The notes beneath the pieces were generated by a model. It worked only from the letters and a program-made list of their open reading frames with translations. It was not told where the DNA came from and ran no database searches. A stretch of 64,000 bases of DNA from the NCBI GenBank assembly GCA_965212595.1, contig CBDBVE010000001.1, positions 372,001-436,000 on the forward strand, given 5' to 3'. This DNA is from Poritiphilus sp965212595 (GTDB taxonomy: Bacteria; Bacteroidota; Bacteroidia; Flavobacteriales; Flavobacteriaceae). The position numbers and the translations under genes are program-made. Below, in pieces: positions 41,682 to 49,305 of the stretch (position 1 is its first letter; each line of letters begins with the position of its first letter).

Positions 41682-43199
41682 ATGGGACGGAACTATATTG
41701 TTTTGTTTTTTATCCTCTGCTGCGGCTATGTGTACCCTACTCCGCCGATAGACTTTGAGGATAATACCTTCTACCGAAATCACTTCATTCCACAACAAGC
41801 GCTGGAAGAAGCTGATGTATTCTATCATGAACAAAATTACCGTCAAGCTTTAAATTCCTACCAAATAGCACTTACGCAAGCATCTGGTGACAGTGCTACC
41901 ATATATAGAAGGATGGCTTTAAGCGCCGCGGGCATGGGCAATGCCATGGAGGCAGTGGAGCATATTGAGAATTACTTCCTTATAGATTTTAAGCCTAATT
42001 TCCTTCTCAGTGAGGGGTTTACTTTAATTCAAAGCACTCCTGAATTTAAGGAAACCCTGGCAAGATACAATCCAAGGCTCACCGTTTGGTCTTTTGTTTA
42101 TTTATACGTCGCCTTTATTGGTTTCTATATTGCTATCGTACTCAACTTTAATAAAAAAATCGATTGGGTCGCCAAGCTATTGATCAGTTCTTTTGTATTT
42201 ATCCACTCCTTCTTCATTTTCAACATTTGCCTGTTATTGACAAACTATCAGTTTGAGTTTCCTCACTCCTATTTAATGTCTACGGTTTTCTCCTTTTTAT
42301 ACGGACCACTGCTGTACTTCTATTTCAAACGCATTACACAGCAATATAAATTTAAGAAACTAGACCTGTTGCACTTAGTGCCAACGGTACTTTTCTTATT
42401 CTACATAGTGCCTATATATGCAATGTCGGCGGAGGAAAAACTGGATCTTATGTTGAGCAGGCTCGTAGCGGGGTTTAATCCCGGAGACTCGGTAGACCTT
42501 ACGGCCATAGTAGTACTAAAACTCTTGTCCCTTATTATATATGGTTACTTTATACGGGGACTATATCGTAGAAGTAAGCAGAATAAAGAGCTTAGGACCG
42601 AGAACAAGATTTGGCAGCGAAACCTGTACTTTATTCATGTTGCTTACATTATTACTTATGCCGTATACGGCACATTAATAAGTTATAACATTAACACAGG
42701 CCCCCTCTTCCACTTCCAGATAATGAGTATGGCCCTAATGGTGGTTTATGTAGGATACTCGGCTAATGTGCAACCACATTTATTTAGCGGACTTTATTCC
42801 TATGACAGCCAATTGCTATTCAAATACAAAAAATCCGGCCTTACAGAAAGTCTGTCAAAAGAATTGAAAGAACAGCTTATTTACCTGTTTGACGAAGAAA
42901 AAATATACAAAGAAAGCGACATTAGCCTTGAGCTTCTCGCATCCAAATTGAATACTACGAGGCATAATGCATCGCAGGTAATTAATGAACACTTCAATGT
43001 TAGCTTTCATGAGCTTATAAACAAGTATCGAATTAAGGAGGCGAAGAAAATATTGGATAGCGACTACCAAAAGAATTTGAATATTATAGATATCGCTTAT
43101 GAAGTAGGTTACAACAATAAGGTAACCTTTAACAAAGCCTTCAAAAAAGATACTCAGTTGACTCCCAGCGAGTACCAAAAGATCTTCGTTAAGACCTAA
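41682..43199 (+). CDS. membrane-tethered AraC family regulator (TPR, 7TM, HTH)
   Basis: A 505-residue protein. Residues 1-18 look like a signal peptide; residues 35-120 are TPR-like (ADVFYHEQNYRQALNSYQIALTQA) and probably periplasmic; about seven hydrophobic segments follow (about 133-365); the C-terminal 100 residues are an AraC HTH (ELLASKLNTTRHNASQVINEHF, IIDIAYEVGYNNKVTFNKAFKK). A periplasmic or membrane signal is thus likely passed straight to DNA. It stands 236 bp before the first susC, in the same direction, and operator-like boxes flank it. Confidence 0.88.
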   Translation: MGRNYIVLFFILCCGYVYPTPPIDFEDNTFYRNHFIPQQALEEADVFYHEQNYRQALNSYQIALTQASGDSATIYRRMALSAAGMGNAMEAVEHIENYFLIDFKPNFLLSEGFTLIQSTPEFKETLARYNPRLTVWSFVYLYVAFIGFYIAIVLNFNKKIDWVAKLLISSFVFIHSFFIFNICLLLTNYQFEFPHSYLMSTVFSFLYGPLLYFYFKRITQQYKFKKLDLLHLVPTVLFLFYIVPIYAMSAEEKLDLMLSRLVAGFNPGDSVDLTAIVVLKLLSLIIYGYFIRGLYRRSKQNKELRTENKIWQRNLYFIHVAYIITYAVYGTLISYNINTGPLFHFQIMSMALMVVYVGYSANVQPHLFSGLYSYDSQLLFKYKKSGLTESLSKELKEQLIYLFDEEKIYKESDISLELLASKLNTTRHNASQVINEHFNVSFHELINKYRIKEAKKILDSDYQKNLNIIDIAYEVGYNNKVTFNKAFKKDTQLTPSEYQKIFVKT

Positions 43200-43202
43200 A
43201 AC

Positions 43203-43283
43203 GTAAAAACACCGTAAACTTTTGTCGGGACAGTAAACGTTTATCAGTCTTTCCTCCATTTATTGGCATAGCCTGTTACTTTG
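43203..43283 (+). promoter_or_regulatory. control element copy 1: GTAAAC boxes and promoter of susC-1
   Basis: GTAAAA at 43203, then GTAAAC at 43214-43219 and 43233-43238 (19 bp apart). The two GTAAAC half-sites continue as TTTTGTCGG and GTTTATCAG, making a direct repeat GTAAACNTTYRTCRG. A -7-like TTACTTTG lies at 43276-43283, 43 bp after the start of the last box. Its second base departs from TAnnTTTG, which suits an activator-dependent promoter. Confidence 0.65.
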
Positions 43284-43289
43284 ACGCCA

Positions 43290-43435
43290 TAACTAGCTAA
43301 TGTAAATAATGCAGCTCTGAAAAAGTATCCTAAAAAGACTCACTTTGGTCTCATTTTTTTGGGTATTTATTTGAATTAGTCATCAATACCTTTCAGGGCT
43401 GCCACTTACATTAAATAACTCAAACATTAAATCGT
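43290..43435 (+). ncRNA. structured 5' leader RNA of susC-1
   Basis: GCAGCTCTGAAA (43311-43322) pairs fully with TTTCAGGGCTGC (43391-43402), 12 bp with one G-U pair, around a 68-nt loop. The loop holds TTATTTGAATTAG (43367-43379), identical in three copies. 33 nt remain between the stem and the start codon. Boundaries are inferred from the promoter and the ATG. Confidence 0.6.
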
Positions 43436-46400
43436 ATGAAAAAAAAATGTAACTGGCTGTGCTTTCTTTTTCTCTTAGGAGTTTCACTGGCACATGCGCA
43501 ACAAAAGACAATCACCGGAGTTGTCACGGACCAAAATTCCATTCCCTTACCAGGGGTAAACATTTTGGTCAAGGGAACCACAACGGGAACCCAATCAGAT
43601 TTTGACGGTAATTATGCTATTAACGCGAACGAAGGAGATGTCCTTGTTTTTTCTTATTTAGGACAGCAAACAACCGAGCGTACCGTCGGGGCCGCTAATA
43701 CCATAGACGTACAAATGGCAGAAGATGCTCAGGCCCTAGAAGAGGTCGTCGTTATCGGTTACGGTAATCAGGAGCAGCGAAAAATCATTCAGAACGTCGG
43801 TATTGTTAAAGAAGAGGCTATTGACAACTTACAGGTTGTCTCTGCCGATCAACTATTACAAGGACAATCTGCAGGTACTCAAATTGTAAATGCATCCGGG
43901 GTTTTAGGCTCTGCTGCAGTTATTAGGGTAAGGGGTGTTAACTCCATCAATGCAGGTAGTCAACCACTTATTGTAATAGATGGTGTCCCTATCACAGATA
44001 CCGAAGGGAATACACTTAACAGGGGTGGAAACACAGATATTAACCCATTATCGTATGTAAACCCAAACGACATTGAGTCTTTAACGGTCTTGAAGGATGC
44101 AGGTGCAACTTCGATCTACGGTTCAAGGGGTGCGAATGGGGTTATATTGATAACCACTAAAAAAGGTAGAAGAAACTCTAAAACCACTTTTACCTTAGAT
44201 GTTAATACCCAATTTACCCAATCAACTGATGTTCCTGACATTCTAACGGCCGACGAATTTCGTCAGTTTAAAGCCGAGGTAGCTAGCATTCAGCAAGGAA
44301 CTACAGTGACTCCTGAGTCTTTAGGGCTTGGAGCCATTGGTTCTGGAGGTACTGATTGGTTAGGCGGAGTACAACGTACAGGTATCTCTCAAAATTACAA
44401 CCTCGGAGTTCGAGGCGGGGGAGAAAAGACATCTTTCTTCTTTGGAGTTGATTATCAGGATACCGAAGGTTTTATTATTGGAAACGATCAGCAAAGGTCT
44501 GGAGCGCGAATTAACATAGATACCGATGTCACAGACTGGCTTAAGGCCGGGATGAACCTGGGTATCACCAATACGCGATTAAACAGGGTAGGTGTTGAAA
44601 ACAACATTAACGCCCCCTTTACTACCGCCTTTCTTCAAAGTCCGGTTGTCCCTGCCTTTGACGATGAGGGTAACTTTGTACAATCAGGTTCTTTTATTCC
44701 CAACATTTTTGCACGGGTAGCGCTGAACTCTGACGAATTAAAGACGTTTAGGGTAATTGGTAACTTCTTTACCGAGGTTACTCCTTTAAAGAATGTTACC
44801 TGGCGTTCTGAATTAGGTTTCGATAAACTGGAACTTGAAGAATTTGTAAGAAATGCTGAATTCAATACCCCTGGAGGTTTTGCACAGCAGATCTTCGTTA
44901 CTGAAGATCGTTGGTTAACCAACCAAACGATTACCTATGCCAATACCTTTGGTGAGGATCATACATTAACTGCATTAGCAGGTCTGAACTTTGAAGAAAC
45001 CATCAGGACACGTTCTAACGTTTCTTCTACTGGCTTCTTAACAGATGACCTTAGAAACCTAGGTTCAGGATCTACTCCAACAGTATTGAATGGAGATCGT
45101 TTCCCTTCTAGTCTATATGGACTTTTTGGAAGGGTTTCCTATGATTACAAAGGAAAATACCTGGTTGAAGGATCGATAAGACGAGATGGTTCTTCTCGTT
45201 TCGGTGCCAATAACCGTTTTGGATATTTCTGGTCTGCTGCCGCAGGTTGGGTTATTTCTGAGGAATCTTTCCTTGAAGATTGGGGAGCCTTAGATTATCT
45301 TTCACTTAGAGCCAGTATTGGTACAGTGGGTAACGACAGATTAGGAACTTTTCCTTCTTTAGGACTCTTTAATGCAGGAGCAATAGCGGATTACAATGGC
45401 GAATCAGGGGTTATCCCTAACCAGCCTGAAAATCCAGACCTAAAATGGGAAGAGAGTGAAACCTTAGATGTAGGTATTAAATCTACATGGTTTGGAGGGC
45501 GACTTAATTTTAATGTTGCTTACTTTAAAAAGACAACCAGCGATCTCTTACTTAATCAGGTTTTACCACCTCAAACCGGTTTCGCAACCATTAGCCGAAA
45601 TATTGGGGAAATGGAGAACCGTGGTTGGGAATTTGAAATTAGTTCTGTAAATGTTCGATCTGAGAACTTTGAATGGAGGACCAACTTTAACCTTGCTACA
45701 ATTGACAATGAGGTACTAAAGCTTAATGCCGATGCAGCGACGGATGCTCAAGGTAGAAGGATCATTGACGGACCTATACAGCGTGCGATAGAAGGAGAAT
45801 CACTAAACAACTTCTTCCTGATCCGCTATGTTGGAATAAATTCACAAACCGGTGATGCAGAGTGGTTAGATGTTAATGGAAACATTACAAACAACCCTGG
45901 AACAGGAGATAGAGTTGTAACCGGTAGTCCATTACCAGACTTCTCTGGGGGTATGACAAACACTTTCAAATTTTACGATTTTGATCTGTCTGTACTCATG
46001 AACTATTCTTATGGAAACGACATTGTTATAGATGGGCTTAGATTTGCTGATGGAAACGACGCCATTGGAGGTATTGTTAACATTAGGAGACAAAATCTAA
46101 ATTTCTGGAGGTCACCTGGAGACAAAGCTTTTTTGCCTAGTCCGACAAGTTCTACATTCAACCTGTTCAATCAGCGATCCTCGCAACAGCAATTGGATGC
46201 TTCGTACTTGCGTATCAAAAATGTTACTTTTGGTTATAATCTGCCACAGAAGGTGTTAGACCGTTTGGGAGGTATATTTAGTGGCATTAGAGTTTACGCA
46301 ACTGCCCAGAATTTATGGACACTTAAAAAAGATGAACTGGATGGGATAGATCCGGAAGTAACAGATGATATTGACCCCTTATTCCAGGGAGAGTCATTTT

Positions 46401-46453
46401 TTACAGCTCCTCAAGCCCAATCATATTTATTCGGAGCCAGGTTACAGTTCTAA
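43436..46453 (+). CDS. SusC/RagA family TonB-dependent receptor 1
   Basis: A 1005-residue outer-membrane transporter. Signal peptide (to HAQ), a CarboxypepD_reg-like domain (about 22-105: VVTDQNSIPLPGVNILVKGT, FSYLGQQTTE), a plug domain (about 115-245: IRVRGVNSINAGSQPLIVIDGVPI, LKDAGATSIYGSRGANGVI) and a long barrel ending SYLFGARLQF. The TonB-box-like region is EEVVVIGYG. With SusD it moves oligomeric ligands across the outer membrane. No CAZyme, sulfatase or peptidase is nearby to reveal the ligand. Confidence 0.95.
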   Translation: MKKKCNWLCFLFLLGVSLAHAQQKTITGVVTDQNSIPLPGVNILVKGTTTGTQSDFDGNYAINANEGDVLVFSYLGQQTTERTVGAANTIDVQMAEDAQALEEVVVIGYGNQEQRKIIQNVGIVKEEAIDNLQVVSADQLLQGQSAGTQIVNASGVLGSAAVIRVRGVNSINAGSQPLIVIDGVPITDTEGNTLNRGGNTDINPLSYVNPNDIESLTVLKDAGATSIYGSRGANGVILITTKKGRRNSKTTFTLDVNTQFTQSTDVPDILTADEFRQFKAEVASIQQGTTVTPESLGLGAIGSGGTDWLGGVQRTGISQNYNLGVRGGGEKTSFFFGVDYQDTEGFIIGNDQQRSGARINIDTDVTDWLKAGMNLGITNTRLNRVGVENNINAPFTTAFLQSPVVPAFDDEGNFVQSGSFIPNIFARVALNSDELKTFRVIGNFFTEVTPLKNVTWRSELGFDKLELEEFVRNAEFNTPGGFAQQIFVTEDRWLTNQTITYANTFGEDHTLTALAGLNFEETIRTRSNVSSTGFLTDDLRNLGSGSTPTVLNGDRFPSSLYGLFGRVSYDYKGKYLVEGSIRRDGSSRFGANNRFGYFWSAAAGWVISEESFLEDWGALDYLSLRASIGTVGNDRLGTFPSLGLFNAGAIADYNGESGVIPNQPENPDLKWEESETLDVGIKSTWFGGRLNFNVAYFKKTTSDLLLNQVLPPQTGFATISRNIGEMENRGWEFEISSVNVRSENFEWRTNFNLATIDNEVLKLNADAATDAQGRRIIDGPIQRAIEGESLNNFFLIRYVGINSQTGDAEWLDVNGNITNNPGTGDRVVTGSPLPDFSGGMTNTFKFYDFDLSVLMNYSYGNDIVIDGLRFADGNDAIGGIVNIRRQNLNFWRSPGDKAFLPSPTSSTFNLFNQRSSQQQLDASYLRIKNVTFGYNLPQKVLDRLGGIFSGIRVYATAQNLWTLKKDELDGIDPEVTDDIDPLFQGESFFTAPQAQSYLFGARLQF

Positions 46454-46471
46454 TTAAAAAAAATATCGCAA

Positions 46472-47881
46472 ATGAAAACATACAAAATCATAACAGTATT
46501 CTTAAGCCTCATGGTCTTTATTTCCTGCGAAGACAGACTGGAAGTAGTACCAGAAGACCAGGTGGCCTCTAATACCGTATTTAATACCTTTGCCACCATA
46601 AACGGAACGGTTGTAGGTATTTACAGTAAAAATCAAAGTGGGGATCTCAACGGGATGGCCCAATTAACTTCAGATTTTATGGCAGATGACGTAAACTTCG
46701 TTGGAAGTTTCCCGTCGCTCCAGGAAATTGATCAGTTCAATACGCTTGCAACCAATGCGTCTATTGATAATATTTGGCTAGACGGTTACGAACTCATCGG
46801 TGCCGCCAACAACGTTATTGTAAACCTTCCTGAGGTCACTGACGTCACCGGTTTAGATGACGCTACCAAAGCGCAGTTTGTTGCCGAGGCTAAGTTTCTA
46901 AGAGCCATTACGTATTTTCAGTTGGTAAATTTATTCGCGCAACCTTACCAGTTCTCTAACGGAGCTAACCTGGGAGTACCTTTAGTACTTCAGCCTTTTC
47001 AAGGTGGGGATATTTCCGAATTTCAGTTAGAGCGGTCCACAGTGAACGAGGTGCACGCGCAGATAGAGCAGGACTTGTTAGATGCTGCGGCAGTACTCCC
47101 TGCTGATAACGGAACCAGGGCAGAATCTGGAGCTGCAAGAGCCTTATTGGCACGTTTGTACCTGTACAGAGAACAATGGGCCCAGGCCGCAGATTTCGCG
47201 GATCAGGTGATAAGTTCAGGCAGCTATGCTTTAGCGGCCAACTATGATTTCTACGATGCCAATCCTACTTCTTCTGAGCACATTTTTGTGGTGATCAATA
47301 CTCCCACTGATGGGCCTCAGGAAAATGCGGGTTCAGATGAAGTTTATGTAAACTTCTACAACCCTGCTCCAGGAGGAAGAGGTGATGCGCCTTTCAGTCA
47401 GGACCTTATTGATGCTTTTGCATCAGAAGCAGGTGACAGAAGATTTGACGAACTTTCTGCAGCCGCTACAGACGCAGGTGGTAATAATACCTTCTTTACA
47501 ACCAAGTATCCTGATATTGTGAACAACGCATCAGATGGGATGGCGTTGAGAATAACTGAGATGTATCTTATCAGAGCTGAAGCCAATTTACGTGGTGGAA
47601 GTTCTGTTGGCGATACCCCGCTCAATGATATCAATACCTTAAGGACCAGAGCCGCATTAGGAAACCTTGGCTCTGTAGATTTAGATGGTCTTTTAAATGA
47701 AAGAAGAAAGGAACTCTGCTTTGAAGGCCATAGAAGAATGGATCTTCTTAGAAACAACAGAAATCTAAGACCGGGTGGAGGGGCAATGACTGCTCCGGGT
47801 GCAGATAAAGTAATCTTCCCAATCGTGGAAGATGAAACCACAAACAACCCGAACATTACTCAAAATCCGGGTAATTTCTAG
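46472..47881 (+). CDS. SusD/RagB family nutrient-binding lipoprotein 1
   Basis: A 469-residue surface lipoprotein: signal and lipobox VFISC (Cys near residue 19), then TPR-rich SusD domain with AEAKFLRAITYFQLVNLFAQPY and the C-terminal LLNERRKELCFEGHRRMDLLR segment typical of RagB/SusD. It caps the SusC barrel and binds ligand. It is 18 bp after susC-1. Confidence 0.95.
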   Translation: MKTYKIITVFLSLMVFISCEDRLEVVPEDQVASNTVFNTFATINGTVVGIYSKNQSGDLNGMAQLTSDFMADDVNFVGSFPSLQEIDQFNTLATNASIDNIWLDGYELIGAANNVIVNLPEVTDVTGLDDATKAQFVAEAKFLRAITYFQLVNLFAQPYQFSNGANLGVPLVLQPFQGGDISEFQLERSTVNEVHAQIEQDLLDAAAVLPADNGTRAESGAARALLARLYLYREQWAQAADFADQVISSGSYALAANYDFYDANPTSSEHIFVVINTPTDGPQENAGSDEVYVNFYNPAPGGRGDAPFSQDLIDAFASEAGDRRFDELSAAATDAGGNNTFFTTKYPDIVNNASDGMALRITEMYLIRAEANLRGGSSVGDTPLNDINTLRTRAALGNLGSVDLDGLLNERRKELCFEGHRRMDLLRNNRNLRPGGGAMTAPGADKVIFPIVEDETTNNPNITQNPGNF

Positions 47882-47900
47882 ACCGCATCGGTCCTTATAG

Positions 47901-47950
47901 AACTCAAAAAACCATCAGGGCCGTGAGGACGCCTTGATGGTTTTTGAGTT
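47901..47950 (+). terminator. long terminator after susD-1
   Basis: A 16-bp stem (arms 47901-47917 and 47935-47950, one bulged A) enclosing a GC-rich loop; the 3' arm includes TTTTT. It can stop the susCD-1 transcript before the 47967 gene or act as an attenuator. Confidence 0.75.
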
Positions 47951-47966
47951 TTTAAAATAATTTTCT

Positions 47967-48671
47967 ATGAAAAAAATAACAACTGTCTTTTTTTGCCTTG
48001 CATTGATCCCTCTTTTTGGGATGAGTCAAATCGTACAACCTAGAAACAATTCCTTCAAGGAACTCGAGTTTTTTGTAAATACAGATTCAAACAATCCTAA
48101 ATACAGCGAAGCCGAGGGTACAAGATTTCTCAATGAAGAGTTCATACAAGCAAAAATCAATGATATAAAAGAAACACAATTCGTGCGTTTTAATGCCGTA
48201 GACCATAGCATTGAAGCCCAAAAGGGCAATGGCGAAATCATGACGCTTTCTAAATCTTATGCCTACCGCATAGCACTCCTAGATGGGTCTGATAGAATAT
48301 TTCAAACCGGTACTCACATTAATGAAGATGGAAATAGCGAATGGTCATTCTTCGAAATTATGCACCAATCAGAAAAATTCACGCTTTTCTTAAAGGAAAC
48401 CATCAAGTTTATTCCTGGAAAACCAGAGAAGAGCAGTTATGAAAAGGCGGTACCTCCAAAATTTGTTAAAGGAAAAGATCGCTATTATATTCTGGGGCTA
48501 CAGTCTCAGCATCAAAATTTGCTGTTTTTACCGAAAAAAAAGAAAGATTTTCTTCAACTTTTTGGGAGCAGCGCTAAAGAAATTGATAAAATGATGAAGA
48601 AAGATAAATTAAAGACAGATAGGAAAGAAGATCTGGTTAAAGTCCTGGAGTTCTACTTCAGCACGAAGTAA
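47967..48671 (+). CDS. secreted protein of unknown function
   Basis: A 234-residue protein with signal peptide (ending FGMSQ near residue 20) and a mature domain with alternating strands (RIALLDGSDRIFQTGTHIN) and a Lys-rich C-terminal helical part (KEIDKMMKKDKLKTDRKEDLVKVLEFYF). No family recognised. It lies just after susCD-1 past a terminator and before the orphan leader copy; a link with the uptake system is only positional. Confidence 0.6.
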   Translation: MKKITTVFFCLALIPLFGMSQIVQPRNNSFKELEFFVNTDSNNPKYSEAEGTRFLNEEFIQAKINDIKETQFVRFNAVDHSIEAQKGNGEIMTLSKSYAYRIALLDGSDRIFQTGTHINEDGNSEWSFFEIMHQSEKFTLFLKETIKFIPGKPEKSSYEKAVPPKFVKGKDRYYILGLQSQHQNLLFLPKKKKDFLQLFGSSAKEIDKMMKKDKLKTDRKEDLVKVLEFYFSTK

Positions 48672-48687
48672 TCTCCCACCAAATACA

Positions 48688-48768
48688 GTAAACCCAGCGT
48701 AAACTTTCATCGGAACGGTAAACGTTTATCAGTCTTTCCCGAAAATTCGAGAAGACCCCGTTACTTTG
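48688..48768 (+). promoter_or_regulatory. control element copy 2 (orphan): GTAAAC boxes and promoter
   Basis: GTAAAC at 48688, 48699 and 48718 (11 and 19 bp steps), continuing as TTTCATCGG and GTTTATCAG. TTACTTTG at 48761-48768 starts 43 bp after the last box, as in copies 1 and 3. Confidence 0.6.
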
Positions 48769-48774
48769 AGTAAA

Positions 48775-48888
48775 CAACCTTAACAAAATGTAAATAAAGC
48801 AGCCCTGAAAACTTACTTCTAAAAAACTTCTGTCTCATTTTTTAGACTGTAATTATTTGAATTAGCTATCAAAAAAATTCAGGGCTGC
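48775..48888 (+). ncRNA. orphan leader-like RNA
   Basis: GCAGCCCTGAA (48799-48809) pairs perfectly with TTCAGGGCTGC (48878-48888). The loop carries TTATTTGAATTAG at 48853-48865, and its length (67 nt, counting from GAAA) matches the other copies. No coding start follows within reach. The 3' end may extend to the hairpin at 48936-48971 (CAGTCC/GGGCTG and TCCTTT/AAAGGA), which lacks a T-tract. Confidence 0.5.
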
Positions 48889-48935
48889 ATTTTACATCTC
48901 TCCTCAAAACTTCAGTACAACATTTCAGACGCTCA

Positions 48936-48971
48936 CAGTCCTAATCCTTTGACAATCAAAAAGGAGGGCTG
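48936..48971 (+). repeat. imperfect hairpin after orphan leader
   Basis: CAGTCC (48936-48941) with GGGCTG (48966-48971), and TCCTTT (48945-48950) with AAAGGA (48960-48965), with a 3-nt bulge. It could be the 3' end of the orphan transcript, but no T-tract follows. Confidence 0.4.
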
Positions 48972-49042
48972 TATTTGATATAAATTCTCATAAGTTATTT
49001 CTATGGAATGTTGAATTTATAGGTCTTAAAATTGATAAACAA

Positions 49043-49070
49043 TGTAACAGAGATGACTCAAATTGTTACA
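49043..49070 (+). repeat. inverted repeat TGTAACA/TGTTACA
   Basis: 7-bp arms at 49043-49049 and 49064-49070, 5 bp upstream of the first GTAAA box of control element copy 3. Possible extra protein-binding site; absent from copies 1 and 2. Confidence 0.35.
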
Positions 49071-49074
49071 AAAC

Positions 49075-49154
49075 GTAAAAAAAACGTAAACTTTCATCGG
49101 AACGGTAAACGTTTATAAGTCTTTCCCAGTATTCCTCTAAGAGCCTGTTATTTT
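49075..49154 (+). promoter_or_regulatory. control element copy 3: GTAAAC boxes and promoter of susC-2
   Basis: GTAAAA at 49075, GTAAAC at 49085-49090 and 49104-49109 (19 bp apart), followed by TTTCATCGG and GTTTATAAG. The -7-like TTATTTTG is at 49147-49154, again 43 bp after the last box. Confidence 0.65.
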
Positions 49155-49160
49155 GATTTT

Positions 49161-49305
49161 ATAACTGGCTAATGTCAATAATGCAGTTCTGGAAATCTAC
49201 CCTTAGAAGAGACAACCTTCGATTCAATTTTAGCAGGATTTATTTGAATTAGTCTTCCAACCATTCCGGGCTGCGCGTTGCATTCTAACTTAAACAATTA
49301 ACAAC
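49161..49305 (+). ncRNA. structured 5' leader RNA of susC-2
   Basis: GCAGTTCTGGAA (49182-49193) pairs with TTCCGGGCTGC (49263-49273) using two G-U pairs and one bulged T. The GGAA/TTCC change, against GAAA/TTTC in copy 1, keeps pairing. The loop is 69 nt and holds TTATTTGAATTAG at 49239-49251. 32 nt separate the stem from the ATG at 49306. Confidence 0.6.

Larger units (their letters stand above)
48672..49305 (+). other. 634-bp region without a gene: two control-element copies
   Basis: It contains the orphan control element and leader (48688-48888), an imperfect hairpin at 48936-48971, a TGTAACA/TGTTACA inverted repeat (49043-49049, 49064-49070), and the third control element with its leader before susC-2. 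No ORF with a start was found after the orphan leader. Confidence 0.7.

Noticed and set aside
42855..43259. 134-codon minus-strand ORF opposite the end of the AraC gene
   Set aside because: It lies antisense to a strongly conserved HTH domain and runs into the control element; composition fits a shadow frame.
43300..43305. ATGTAA start-stop in leaders 1 and 2
   Set aside because: Copy 3 has ATGTCA, so the minimal ORF is not kept.
47398..47856. 152-codon minus-strand ORF within susD-1
   Set aside because: Fully antisense to the conserved SusD C-terminal region, with no domain of its own.
49182..49254. Upstream ORF in the third leader, ATG CAG to the TAG in TTATTTGAATTAG (23 codons)
   Set aside because: In copy 1 the same ATG frame stops after three codons and in copy 2 the ATG is missing, so the conserved 13-mer is better explained as an RNA or DNA element.
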